DNA from: Cornus controversa
Lineage: Eukaryota > Streptophyta > Magnoliopsida > Cornales > Cornaceae
NCBI GenBank assembly: GCA_026545225.1
Contig: CM048846.1
Location: forward strand, 53,374,270 to 53,438,269
Direction: 5' to 3'
Length of the DNA stretch: 64,000 nt
The notes under the pieces are model-generated. The model did not search any database. It was not told where the DNA came from and saw only the letters and a list, made by a program, of their open reading frames with translations. This document shows positions 21,735-32,898 of this stretch, piece by piece (the first letter of the stretch is position 1; each line of letters opens with the position of its first letter). A program made the translations under genes and the position numbers.

Positions 21735-22235
21735 GAAGATAAAGGAGGTTCCGGTTGGAGTGGTGGCCATTGGGGGGTGCCCAAGATGGGGATGGGGCAC
21801 GCCAACAAGGGGAGCCTGCCTGACCCACAGGCGCACCTCGTAATGACACCCATCAAGGGGCACCCACAAGGGGGTGCCTAGGATGGTGCGCACGCTAGGG
21901 GGGAAAGGGAGGGAGGGAAGGAGGAAGGGGTAAGGGGGGCGTCTAGGATGGTGCTTGCCACCCTCCTATGGGTGCTTATAAGGGGGTGCTTGGTAATGAT
22001 GCTCTCAAGAGGGCGCCTGGGATGGTGCCCTTGAAGGGGCACCTACCCACTTGGGGGGCGACCGCAAAGGGATGCCTAGGATAGCACCCAAGAGGGGGCC
22101 ACACTCACCAGGGGCGTTCGCAAGCGACATGGTTGGGGCATGGTTCCCTCGAGTGCCCAGAGATTAGCGTGCCCATGTAGGGGGTAGACCTAGGTGCCAC
22201 GCCTGGGTAACGCGTCCCTTTTATATGGTGCTTAA
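21735..22235. repeat. GC-rich degenerate minisatellite with G-tracts
   Basis: Imperfect copies of AAGGGGGTGCCTAGGATGGT recur about every 40-60 bp in an otherwise AT-rich region (for example near 21867, 21936, 21980, 22016 and 22067). At 21896-21940 one strand has a dense run of G-tracts of three to six that fits a G-quadruplex. Open frames here are by-products of the repeat. Confidence 0.8.
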
Positions 22236-22879
22236 GGGTCTTATGTCCGGGGTAGCTCACTCGACATCTTGTGCAGATTTTGTGAAAGGCATTGGGTATC
22301 AAGTAGGACTTTAGAAATATCATTTGATAAGATTTGATTAGGACTGCAAACCAGGAAGCCTCGTGTAGTATTCTAGCCACTCTAGAGAGTAACGAACATT
22401 CACTAGTGCGAGGCTCGTTTGGGTTGGTCATTATTTTGGTCCTATCAGAGTTATTACTGGAAGTTTTATTTGCCATTATGCTACTTATGTTTTAGTTTTT
22501 CCAATATTTGTTAATTTTTTTATTTCTTGGTTCAATCTCTCTCTCTACTACTTTTGTTACTTATATATCTTGAAGTATCTCATGCATCTGATATGCAAAT
22601 TGAATCATAAAATATGTTATTAGAAGTAAAAATTCATTAGATGTATGTATTTAGATACCAAAATTGTTGATAACTCTTGTAAAGTGTAACCTTTTTTTTC
22701 CTCTTTTGTGGACATCAATTGAAGAAAGAGCGAAAAAGATTTAGTAAAAATTACATGGTGCTACTTTTGGAGCATTAATACACAGAGATAAGAGAATTTT
22801 AGAAAATTAAGTGGTGACGGTTTGACAGAAGTTTAACAATTTGCAATAGTTTTAAAAATTAAATGTTTATTATTTATAC
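22236..22879. other. Non-coding stretch
   Basis: The frame at 22105-22476 on the minus strand shows no family motif. The remainder is AT-rich and I see nothing in it. Confidence 0.45.
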
Positions 22880-23005
22880 CACCGAGTCGTTAGCTCAAGT
22901 GGTATTTCTTTTTGCATGGGAAGTTAAGGGTTCAAGTCCTCACTGGGACAATAGTGGGCGTGTGAGTTAGCTATGTGAATGTATTTTTAGTAACCAAATA
23001 TTTTC
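22880..23005 (+). mobile_element. tRNA-derived SINE-like unit
   Basis: GTCGTTAGCTCAAGTGGTAT fits an RNA polymerase III A box (TAGCTCAAGTGG) and GGGTTCAAGTCCTC, 40 bases on, fits a B box. The spacing and the trailing sequence GGGCGTGTGAGTTAGCTATG are as in plant SINEs. The 3' end is not clear, and no target duplication was identified. Confidence 0.7.
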
Positions 23006-23019
23006 TATATTTATGTAGT

Positions 23020-23205
23020 GTTTAAATGATGAAGGATTTTTAATCTCAGCATTAATAAATTTACATTCGAGAGGAAAGAACAAATGATGTAGGATCTTTA
23101 ATCTCAACACCAATAAATTTACATTCAAGAGGATAGAACAAATGATGTAGGATCGTTAATCTCAGCATTAATAAATTTACATTCGAGAGGAAAGAACAAA
23201 CTAAT
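23020..23205. repeat. Three tandem units of about 65 bp
   Basis: TTTAATCTCAGCATTAATAA followed by ATTTACATTCGAGAGGAAAG occurs three times (about 23037, 23096 and 23155). Units one and three are nearly identical; the second differs at several sites. Confidence 0.9.
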
Positions 23206-23236
23206 TTTTGAAAAACTCTAGAACAAACTACTTTTA

Positions 23237-23590
23237 TGCTTCGTTTGGTAAGAGGGATGGAATAATGGATGGGATGGTGTCCTTCCCTCCTTTTGTGTGG
23301 TTGGGTGAAAGGGAAGGAAATGAATTCTATTATTATTTTAATAATATACCTCTAAAAATATAAATTGTCATATTTGAATGAGGATACTAGAGTATTTTCA
23401 CTTTCATCTAACAAATATTCAAATTTCTCTCTTCTACTCCACCCACTCTTGGATGGAAGTAAAATGGTGAGCCTAGAGGAATGTCTCAATCCTTATCTCA
23501 TCCTCCTCCTTTTCCTCTCTCTTCTCCCAAACAATGGAAACTTGTTTCACCCCTCATCTCTTTCCTCTTACAAAGTGACAAATTAATGAA
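23237..23590. mobile_element. Possible MITE (hAT- or Mutator-like ends)
   Basis: The segment opens GCTTCGTTTGGTAAGAGGG and has an inverted counterpart CCCAAACAATGGAAAC near 23525, with purine-rich left and pyrimidine-rich right halves that can pair. This is common in short non-autonomous DNA transposons. Exact ends and target duplication are not resolved. Confidence 0.45.
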
Positions 23591-23796
23591 AGAAGAGAAT
23601 GGATTTAGTACAAATGTATCAAACTACTCTTAGAGCACTCTACAATTCTTAGAGTAAAATTTGGAGAACTTAGAATTATTGAAACAATTTGGGCTTAAAG
23701 GTGTAACAGTACTGGAACAAGTAACAGTCCTACTAATTTTTTTAGAAGTACATGTCTTTAGAAGCCAAGAAATTCGATAATTCTTGTTATAAGTTT

Positions 23797-23946
23797 AAAT
23801 GATGTAAGTTCTCTATTCTCAGCACTAATAGCACAATATTAGAGAGGAATGAACAACTAAGAGAAATGAGATTGAAATCTCTATTATCAGCACTAATAGC
23901 ATAATAGTAGAGAGGAAGGAACAACTAAGAGAAATGAGATTGAAAC
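23797..23946. repeat. Two tandem units of about 70 bp
   Basis: CTCTATTCTCAGCACTAATAG and its near copy at about 23880 are each followed by GAGAGGAA(T/G)GAACAACTAAGAG. Confidence 0.85.
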
Positions 23947-25599
23947 TAATATGACTATTTAATTTGTTTTTGTATTAGCTCTTAATTTTTTGACTTTGTT
24001 ATCTCAGTGCAAGTTGATTGTACTTACCTTTGTGTTGATTGCATCTTTCAAATGTGGATTTAATAGTATTTTAAAAAAATATCTATGTTCTTATCAACAA
24101 GTTTTACTGTGCTAGATTTACTACTCTTTTTAGACGATTATTGATTGCCCCTTTGTGATATATCCCTAAAGATTAGTGGACTAATAAACATTAAACACTC
24201 ACTAATTCTTAACAAGGGAAATGCAAAATTGTTAAGATACTAATGCAAAGAATAACTTCTTGACCCTTAATAAAATCATCAGTTGTTGAAGTGTAAATCA
24301 TGCTTAACATTTAATACCATCAGGAAGTTAATTTAATTTGCTAAGGTTGCATGGTCAGGTAATGAGGGCGAGCTTAAACACTCACTCGAATTTCTAAAAT
24401 GGAGTATTGATTTGTCTTCCGAAGTCTTGATATTCTCTTTGGGCTGGGGTGGCCGCACATTCTAATATCTTGGTTTCTTTCTCCTTCTGTCTCTACTAGA
24501 CACAAAAACTAAATGACTTAAAAATGTGTGAGGGTGTACTGCCTACCTCCCCCCCCCCCCTCTCTCTCTCTCTATGTATGTGACTTTCTTTTTACTTTCA
24601 TTTTTTCTGTACTTTTCTTAAATTTATGTCTAATTGGTTTTGCTTTGAATTAAACTTTTCTTTTGGAAGTAAATAATATAAATTGATTTGATTTTCCTTT
24701 TTATACTTGCCCATCATTTTTTGCTTACTGATTTGTGGTATTTTTCTTTCTTCTTGTTTTCGAAGAAGATGTTTCCATTGCCACTCTTGGCTACATCAGT
24801 CAGATTTCTATTCCAATTCACAGGACAAAACAAGTGGGAATTTGTCCCTCCGGCTCAAATCAAGTTTTGATAAGAGGGAGTCCCGCAACTTTCTCCTAAG
24901 CATTTACTTTCTGCATAATTTTTAATATTATTGCTTCAAGTTCCATGTTTGCTTACTAAAATAACTTGGATAATATTTCTTCACGTGTTTTAAATATTCC
25001 TGCTACTTTTGCTTGATAAAATAATGTGGATAGTATGTCCATTTAGATAGCATTTTCATGCCCACAAATATATTTTTCAAGATGCCATAAAGGGAAAGTT
25101 GTGATCCTTAGGATGTCTCCCAACCCACCTCCCCAAGCATTAGAAAGATAGAATAATAACCTAGGTCAGCTCAACCCCCAACCTAGGCTGGGGTTGTTTC
25201 AAAACCCTTTTAGGTGTTCAAAATAACCATTTTCATGGTTATCTAATCTTGATCTCTAATTTTTCACTAAAAAAAAAAATCATCATCTTAATCTCAAAAT
25301 TCACCATTCTAATCTTTCTTTATGATTTTCATGGGAATTACCATTTTAAACTCCTTTTCCATGACTTTCTAAAATTCATTTCTTCAGATTTTCTAAAAAA
25401 TGTCACTTTCATTAATTTTCATAAAAATCACATTTTTTATGGTCAAAATAAAGTTTTCATACAAAAACTATCCCTTGTATTTTTAACTAACTTTCTTAAA
25501 TATCACTATGCCTCGTCCTAAATTACATTTTCTCAAAAGCCCTTATTCGAAAATTCAAGATATTCCCAGTGTAGGTGTAAATTTATGAGTATCGTTTTA
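23947..25599. other. AT-rich non-coding stretch with a C/CT microsatellite
   Basis: It holds a poly-C then (CT)n run at about 24549-24573 and a low-complexity T/TTTTCAT-rich zone at 25210-25520. A frame near 24768-24880 (FEEDVSIATLGYISQISIPIHR) looks faintly exon-like but I cannot assign it. Confidence 0.45.
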
Positions 25600-27190
25600 T
25601 TCCTAAGTGTTCAAATTAACAAGTGAAATACATTGTTTACATCCCAAGCACAATATGGACCTAGTGTAGCCAGAATTTTGAAGTACATGTTGAATTCATC
25701 CGGTAGATATCTCTATGTCAAATGAGCTTTTGAGATTAACAAGTCAAATATGAAAGGATGAGAGGTCATCATTTTCTCTATCCTATGTTAATACAAATAT
25801 CACCATTGATAACCCTTTTGATCTGGTTTTATTCCTTTCATTAACCCCAAGCTAGGGATCACCATGACGAAGACAGTGAGATGATAATAGGCAAGAGCTT
25901 TAATACCTAAGTGAGTATAGCTAAAAGGACAAGAGATCTTCGTTTCTGCTATCCTACAGTGATATATATCCATTGCTAACCCCTTGTGCCATAATGAATA
26001 TTCCTTTCATTATACCCACTGTTGATCACACCCTACACTGGGTAGATTTTATTGAGATACTACATTAGACTAGTAAAAGTTTTGATGACTAAGCAATCCA
26101 AATTAAAATGAAGAGAGGCCATCGTTTGTATTATCCATCATCTATTATTATTCCCATTGATGAACCCATAGAGCCTGGTTACATTTCTTCTTTTGAACCT
26201 ACCAAGGATCACTCATTTGTAACTCAAGATGGGGCAGCTTTGGATTGATTATTCTTTCACAATAAAACAGAAGACAAATTGCAAGAAAGGCAAAAGCAAA
26301 GAAGGCCCATTGTTTAAGAAATCTACCGGGGCGAGCCGTAAACCCGGACGTCTTGGATTCGATTCTAACAGGGCATCATAAAAGAAAGGTGAAAGTAAAG
26401 TTGGTCTAGTGATTAAAGAATCTACCGGGGTGAGCCGTAAACTCGGACATCTTGGGTTCGATTCTCACTGGGCATCATAAAAGAAAAGTGAAAGTAAAAA
26501 TGGCCTAGTAATTAAAGAATCTCTAGGGCGAGCCGTAAACTGGGACATCTTGGGTTCGATTCTCACTGGGCATCATAAAAGTAATGTAAAGATACTTCAA
26601 ATTCAGTCAATGCCCCGGCCGTATGTTACCAAAGTATAAAAAGATTGAAGATGATCCTTGGTATTTTACCCCATTTCACATTAATTTTGAGCCTTTAATA
26701 CCTTTTTCTTCATCACCTATATGCCATAGACCACATTACAACCCATGTAAAGTTCTCTCAGATTAAGGATGATTGTATAGTTAAAAAAACTTTTTTCTAG
26801 ACTAACATAGAAAACTTGCCCTAAGCTGGGGCAGTTTTCCTTTTATAGTGATCACGGTTCATGAACCCCGCATTAAAGTAATATCTTTGAGCCTTAATAT
26901 CTTTTCCTTGGTTACCTTACACCTAGCCCACATTACGGTCCAAATCAAAGACCTCTTCGATTGGCGAAGATCATTTAGGATTGAAAGCTCTCGCTTATTA
27001 AAGTCTCACAGGACGAGCAACATTTTCTGTCATGTCCCAAACTGGGGCAGTTTTTGAGTGATCCTTAGTTTATCTCCTGATTATGCATCATATTTTGAGC
27101 CTAATATATCATTTCTTTCTCTAACCACTTTACCTAAAGCCCCATTACAACCCCAAGTAAAGTCCAATCATACCTTTATTTTGGTTTTGT
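25600..27190. repeat. Degenerate long-period repeats with the TGGGGCAGTTTT motif
   Basis: Imperfect units of roughly 200 bp recur. CTGGGGCAGTTTTCC near 26826 and CTGGGGCAGTTTTTGAGTGA near 27042 are each followed by a GAGCCTTAATACCTTTT-like phrase and CCACATTAC..CC. Similar GATCAC and CCATTGATAACCC phrases recur to the left from 25790. This resembles the repetitive spacer of some plant gypsy elements. No coding region is present. Confidence 0.55.
26300..26580 (+). repeat. Three tandem tRNA-like (SINE-derived) units
   Basis: GGGCATCATAAAAG occurs at 26371, 26470 and 26568, a period of 98-99 bp. Each unit has an A-box-like GGTCTAGTGATTAAAGAATC and a B-box-like GGGTTCGATTCTCACTGGGC (GGATTCGATTCTAACAGGGC in unit one), separated by a GGCGAGCCGTAAAC stretch. 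Unit three has lost a few bases between the boxes. Confidence 0.8.
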
Positions 27191-27659
27191 TTTTATAATA
27201 TATGAATACTCTCTATGTTCATGAAAATTAAACTACTTGTGTTCAATTTCATGGTTTCTTAGTTCTAGTTAATTGCTAATGTGCTCATTACAGAAAATAG
27301 TACTAATGATTCTTACAACTGATATCATCTCATTACGTCTAGTGATTCCTTCCAGTTTCTTTATTGAGCCCATTTTGGATTATGAATTTCTTCCTTCAAA
27401 TGTTTTGTTGAATCTAACGGATCCAATCAACTTCCGTGTGCTACCATTTTAGAGTAGTAGCATTTTTTTTTGTTAGGTAAATACTATTGTTCGTACACCC
27501 TGACAATACCCACTGTGAGCTTGGGGAGGAGAAGTTATACTAACTGGCCGATTGGCATGATGAATAAAGTAGTAGCATTTCTTGTATTCTTCATCTTAAC
27601 AATTCTTTGAGAAATAAATTTTGTACTTTAGCAATTGACTTTTATGATTCTTTTATCTT
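27191..27659. other. Non-coding stretch
   Basis: AT-rich. I see no feature apart from a T-run near 27462. It may be intron sequence upstream of the J-domain-protein fragment. Confidence 0.45.
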
Positions 27660-28244
27660 CTTAAATAGTCAGGTCATAGCTACTTTGATGGGACTTCTTG
27701 TTTTTTTGGCCATTGCAAATTTTTTTATTGCCATTTTTGGAATTGTTTTCCTGTGGTTTTATGGAAGCTTTTGGATAACGACAGGCATCATCTTCTTTGG
27801 GGGTAATCTTCTTGACCTTTCTTTTAATGTGGGGAGTATCATCTCTATCCGTCTCTATGTTAATTTTTCTTCCAACCGTTCTGAGATTAGAGTTCTTTGG
27901 ATTGCAGGGTTGGCATTCGCATTGCGCCATGAACGTCTTGCACTATTCATAACCAATTTGTATTCTATATATTATGCATGGTGTTATGTTGGATGGATTG
28001 GTTACTTTTGGGTTTGAATCTCTCTATTATATTTAGTGATGCTCTAATACTCTTCTTGAAAAATAATGTAAACGAGCATGGAAGGCCCAACGATACCCTT
28101 GAAACAGCTGGTGTGCAAGGCTGTCCTATTTTTTTCTATGGTGAATCGGCTTCACCCTTTGAAATGGGGTCTGGTCAATCAGCTGATCGTAGCTCAGGAG
28201 TGCGTTCGACTAGTGGGACAGATTCTGAAATAATATTTGAAGAC
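27660..28244 (+). pseudogene. J-domain (DnaJ-like) membrane protein fragment
   Basis: Exon text ATLMGLLVFLAIANFFIAIFG, VFLWFYGSFWITTGIIFFGG continues after a 105-bp intron (27803-27907, GTAATC...TTGCAG) as LAFALRHERLALFITNLYSI and CYVGWIG. A 1-base shift near 27994 moves the frame to LLLGLNLS, SDALILFLKNNVNEHGRPND, TAGVQG and TSGTDSEIIFED. I recognise this as the transmembrane and linker part that precedes the J domain in a plant family of large membrane-bound DnaJ proteins. The J domain itself is missing: an LTR retroelement begins at 28245, directly after the glutamate/aspartate codons where the family continues with EVVRLLN. Confidence 0.75.
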
Positions 28245-30149
28245 TGTTGGTCTATGCCCCGTGTAGTGATATGTTTTCTCTTTTAATGTCAAAAGGTATT
28301 CTGTCCTCTCAAATGTCTCAATTCTGCTTTTTACATCTCTATGAATATCTTAACACTATTAACAGACCTTTCAAGGGTATTTTTGTCATTTCAAGTGTGG
28401 TTTCAGGAGGCTGCCATGTGTCAGTCAATGAGGACCATGCCAATCATTGGCCAGATTCAAAATGCATTACAGGACAAAAAAAAAAGAGGTGTCAACCTTA
28501 TCTTGTATTTTAAACCATTGAATCATTCCAACCAAACCACATATATATTACATGCTATACACCATGTCTCGATTGAGTGGACTGTGAGAGAGCTTTAGAG
28601 TAAGAAACATAAACTCCAACACCTTTGTCTGCTAGAGAGTTCGATGTGGGTGTGGGTGGCTTGCTAGTGAGAGAAACAGAGAGAAAAAACCAATTCTCTT
28701 CTTCCATGAGTACGACACCACCACCAAGGATATTACAAATGAGTTTTTGTGAGAGTAATTGAAGAGAAAGAGACCGCCACTGAGCTAGGTTTTGGTGGCT
28801 TATTAGAAAGAGCACACAGAGCTACAGTGAGAGGGAATTTTAGTTCTTAGGGCTACACCCACATTAGGGTTTACATTTTGCATCACTAGAAGAATGTTTT
28901 AGCTAGGAAAAAAAGACTATTAAGAGAGAGTGAGGTAGTTGTGACAGATACACACAATAAAGTGAGTGTGAGTGAGAGATTGAGAGATATAGTGATAAAT
29001 CTGTGTGTTGAACGATGGTGACTCAGAGATGTTTCAATGACACGTTCTTGAGCTTAGTAGTTCTCAGCTTTGTACACTTTCACTGACTGACATTAATTTG
29101 ATTTTTAAATCTATGTATGCACACTCTTCACAGGCGCACATGTGTATCATGGATTAGCTTTGTTATGGATTGAATTGATGATTGTGCTCATTTCCTCCAA
29201 AATTAAGTGTATCTCAAACCCTAGAATTGCTTTTCAGTCTGTTGTCAAGATTAACAGAGGTCCTTGATTCATATATTGACTAGCCTTTAAGATGTTGAAC
29301 TCCATTCAGCTTGTGCAAGTCCAATTAAAGGTGTTTTACCTCTGATTTGTGCTTATTTGGTTAAGTCATCATTGTTCTCAAAATCTGACATGTTGATGCC
29401 ATGTTTAACTGCATACACAGTTGCTGTCCCAAAACATAGTGTGTGCTTTAATTAGAGTTAATGCTATAATGTGCTTAAGGTGCATAAACATTTGTCAATA
29501 CACTTTCTAGAGACTTTGGAACGCATGTATGCTTCACATTTGTGGTATACAAAACTTAGCACTATTCACACTCAAATTGGGGCTCAGGTTGATTGCCTAA
29601 ATTGCTTTTGGTTTGGGAATCGCTACTTCAGCTAGTTTAAATTATCATGTGTTTTGTACATGTTAGCTAGAAGATAAGTTTAGGGACCTCTTTGCAATTG
29701 TAGATACCTCTAGTTTATTTCAGAACTACTAGGAGTTCCTTATCAAGTTTTTATCGAAGTGCTTTTCATGTGAAAGTGCTAAGTCGAGGTCTAAATAGAG
29801 GCTACATATATTTGGTGCATAATTACTGTTCACTTTTGTTGTCTAAAGCTCAATCTCTGTCAGATTATGATTGTGGATGATTTATGAGATTTCATTTCTT
29901 TCAAGCATATTATAATTCATATTTTAAAACTGCTGAAGTTTATTTTATCCTAAAATCATATTAGAATCATTGTTTAGATTATTATGCACTGGTTTTATTG
30001 CTGATTGTGAAAAGGGGACTGACAGATGTGTGAAGATGATCAATTTGTTTGCAAGTACTGTTTTAACAACTATCATTTAACATGCTAAAGATGTCACTAC
30101 TATAGTAAATTATTTTAGTTTGCTGCACCAAGACTTGAATACCTAATGT
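28245..30149 (+). repeat. Left LTR of the LARD-like element
   Basis: Begins TGTTGGTCTATGCCCCGTGT and parallels 32899-34830 through phrases such as GGCTGCCATGTGTCA, GGTGACTCAGAGATGTTTCA, AGTCGAGGTCTAAATAGAGG and GACTTGAATACCTAA. Small frames at 28247-28598 belong to this LTR and are not genes. Confidence 0.8.
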
Positions 30150-32877
30150 TCTACTTTTGATTCTTGCAAGTTAGTTTTATTGTGTTATATATGTACTTGC
30201 TAATTTTGAATTTAGATAGAGGCTACATTAATGTATGGTTATTTGGAAACCAACACATGACATTGTTTTTATCTACTGTCTCTACTAATCACCTTGTTGC
30301 TAAAGTTTAAATTAGTTTTGGGGTAAGTACAAGATTTAACTTTTTTTAGCAGCCTTGCTTTAATCTTTGTTTTCACATAGCTGCTGCTACAACACATTAT
30401 TACTATTAACTTGTCATATAAGTTGCTCTTTTAGTAGGTGAGATACTATCTAAACTAATGGCAGGCATCAAAGCTAATATTTTTGAAATTCATTAATAGA
30501 AGCAGACCTGAAGTATCATTATACATATGTTCTAAGTTTGCTCCACCTTATTTGCCATATTGAAGATTACAATATTGTTGATTTGCAAGGTTATAGATTT
30601 GCTAGATTGAAGTGATTTTTTTTTATCTCAAGTAGAGCTCTGTATTGAAGATTGAATTAGCTTGAGAGACTTTTATTGTATTTCTTATTCTTGTTCACTA
30701 CTTGTAGTCCAAGCATAAGGGTTGCTTTGGATAGCGGAGTTAGAGTGATTTTTGGTGAAATTGGTGAGAGATAACTTAGGCTTTGGGAAGCCTAAGCTGG
30801 GTTAGTGTGAGAGCCTTTGTTAGTGAGTCCATTGGTGAGAGTGGTTCAGGCCATGAGGGCTGTGAAATAGGGTGAGAGCTGGAGTGACTTGTGTGTGAGC
30901 TTGGTGTGTGTAGAGAGTGTGATTCTGTATTTGAACTAGAAGAGCTCATTTTTGGAGCTAAACTGATTGTTGTGAAGTCAAGTCCTGAACCTCAAAACTC
31001 AGATGGAACAGTAGTTGTCAAGCCAATTCTATTGATGTCAAATCCTTAAACAGCTCTGTGAGTATGAATTTGTTAATTTATACTTGATATATGGTATGAG
31101 CTTTCTTGAGACATTTTTTTTAAAAATTATTTTGTTTGATTAAATTTTGAGCACTTTAAGTAGTTTATGCAAATTTATTTATGAAAAACCAGAGTTTATG
31201 CTACTGTCATTTGCTGACTTGTCTATCACTATTGCTGGTTGAAACTTGGCTAATTTAGTTATTGTTTTTGAGGTTTGAGCATACTTAAAATCCCATTTCA
31301 AACATGTTCCATCTTCTGTGTCCTAATCTGTGCTAGTTTCAATTTCTAGCACATTTGGTCAATGCTGCAGATCTGTGGATGGTCAATGAGACTTATAAAC
31401 CTGTTGTCTTAAATTTCAAGGGTTGATCTGTTATGCTTATTAAGAGCTTGAGCAGACTTATTCACGTGAATTTAATTCAGATTTGAGCTGCTTTATCAAA
31501 ATTTTGTTTGTTCCTAAAATCTGATGTGCTGAAACCCTTAATTAACTATCCTCTATGTTCCTGTCACAATATACTGCTTATGTGCTTATTTATTTTGGTG
31601 TGTTATGCTTATTGAATGACTTAAACAAGTATATTTTAGCTTTAGGAACCTGTCTTTATTGCTGGTGTAGCCATTTGAAAATTGTCACAACGAATCATTT
31701 GCTGAACCTTCTCAAATGTCTATGTTTTTGTTGTTAAAATTAATGTTCTGATTTAATCAGGTTTGAAGACAAAGGTTTTTTTTTTAACATGTAAATGCTT
31801 CATTTGTTGAATTCGAGTTGAAACATTGACTGCTCCAAGTGTTCATACACTGAAACCCAATATCAATCTTGAATAGTGTCTGTCAAAATGAATCTGTTGC
31901 TATCATGTTTTAATATGCCTTTGTGAGAATGGTAGTTGTTCTCCTTGCCTAAAACTTGTAAGAGCATATTGGTTTAATCCATTTGAAGCCAAGTGAGGAT
32001 CTGTTTGAAGTGTATAAGTAAGAGCCTACACTTTTGCATACCAAACCTCAAATCTGAGGTCGATTTCTACTAAAATTACCTGAAAAAACTTTCTGAGATT
32101 GCTCTGGTCTGATTTATATAACTTTTTCATGTTGAGAACATGTGTTTAGGGCATATATATGTAGCATATTGAGTGAAAATTTCACTAAGTAGCACACCAA
32201 AAATGCTGATTTGAGCTTGCTTCTGCTTCTAATATAAAGTTCTGCTTCCTGTTTATAATCCTAATGATACTTGAACATTGGTTTGGTGTAAGTATGAGCT
32301 TAAAGGACTTTTAAGTCTGCATTTTGATTAAGTTCTCTGAATTTGTTGCTACTTGAACTTTTGCACACCAAAATCCCTATGTTAGGTCTTAACTAATTCA
32401 GTTTTGAGTTATTACTGCTGAACTTGGCCCAAATAGGTAACTGATCTTTATAGTAAGGTTGGTTTAGTTGTGGCTGCTGTCTTTCAAGATTATGTACAGG
32501 TTTTAAGAAGAAGGAACTTTTCAAGCTTCACATATAAATGAGTATGCTGAATTTTATTTGTTAAACCTGCTTTAGATATTGTCCTGCAAAAATTGAGTTC
32601 AGGTTTCAAATAGAAGTTTCAAAGTAGGTTGGTGCAGCTATCATTCAACTCATTTGAGAACTAACTTGCAATCATAGGTTTGTTAAACAGTTATAGGTCA
32701 GTTCTGGACTTGTTCTTCAATTCATGTGAGTTGCATTGTTGGTCTATCCCTTTCCTTTTGACTTTTAATGTCAAAAAGGGGAAGAAAAAGGCATGTGTTC
32801 TATTAAAAAGTTGTCCATATAGGTCTGATCCTATAGTATGTTGCTTTATCATTTGGTATGAAGCGTTCAATGAGATT
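30150..32877 (+). other. Internal region of the LARD-like element
   Basis: It is T-rich with no protein motif. A stretch at 30740-30960 is rich in GTGAGAG/GGTGAGAG phrases. Confidence 0.6.
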
Positions 32878-32897
32878 AAAAGGGCAAAAGGGGGAGA
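32878..32897 (+). other. Polypurine tract
   Basis: AAAAGGGCAAAAGGGGGAGA stands directly before the right LTR. It is the expected plus-strand primer site and closely matches copia-type tracts (AAGGGGGAGATTGTTGG). Confidence 0.8.
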
Positions 32898-32898
32898 T

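Noticed and set aside
26300-26580. Functional tRNA genes
   Set aside because: A- and B-box-like motifs are present, but I could not form a standard cloverleaf with an acceptor stem or anticodon loop.
27661-27930. Minus-strand frame of 89 codons
   Set aside because: It lies opposite the J-domain-protein fragment, whose plus-strand translation with an intron is clearly the real signal.
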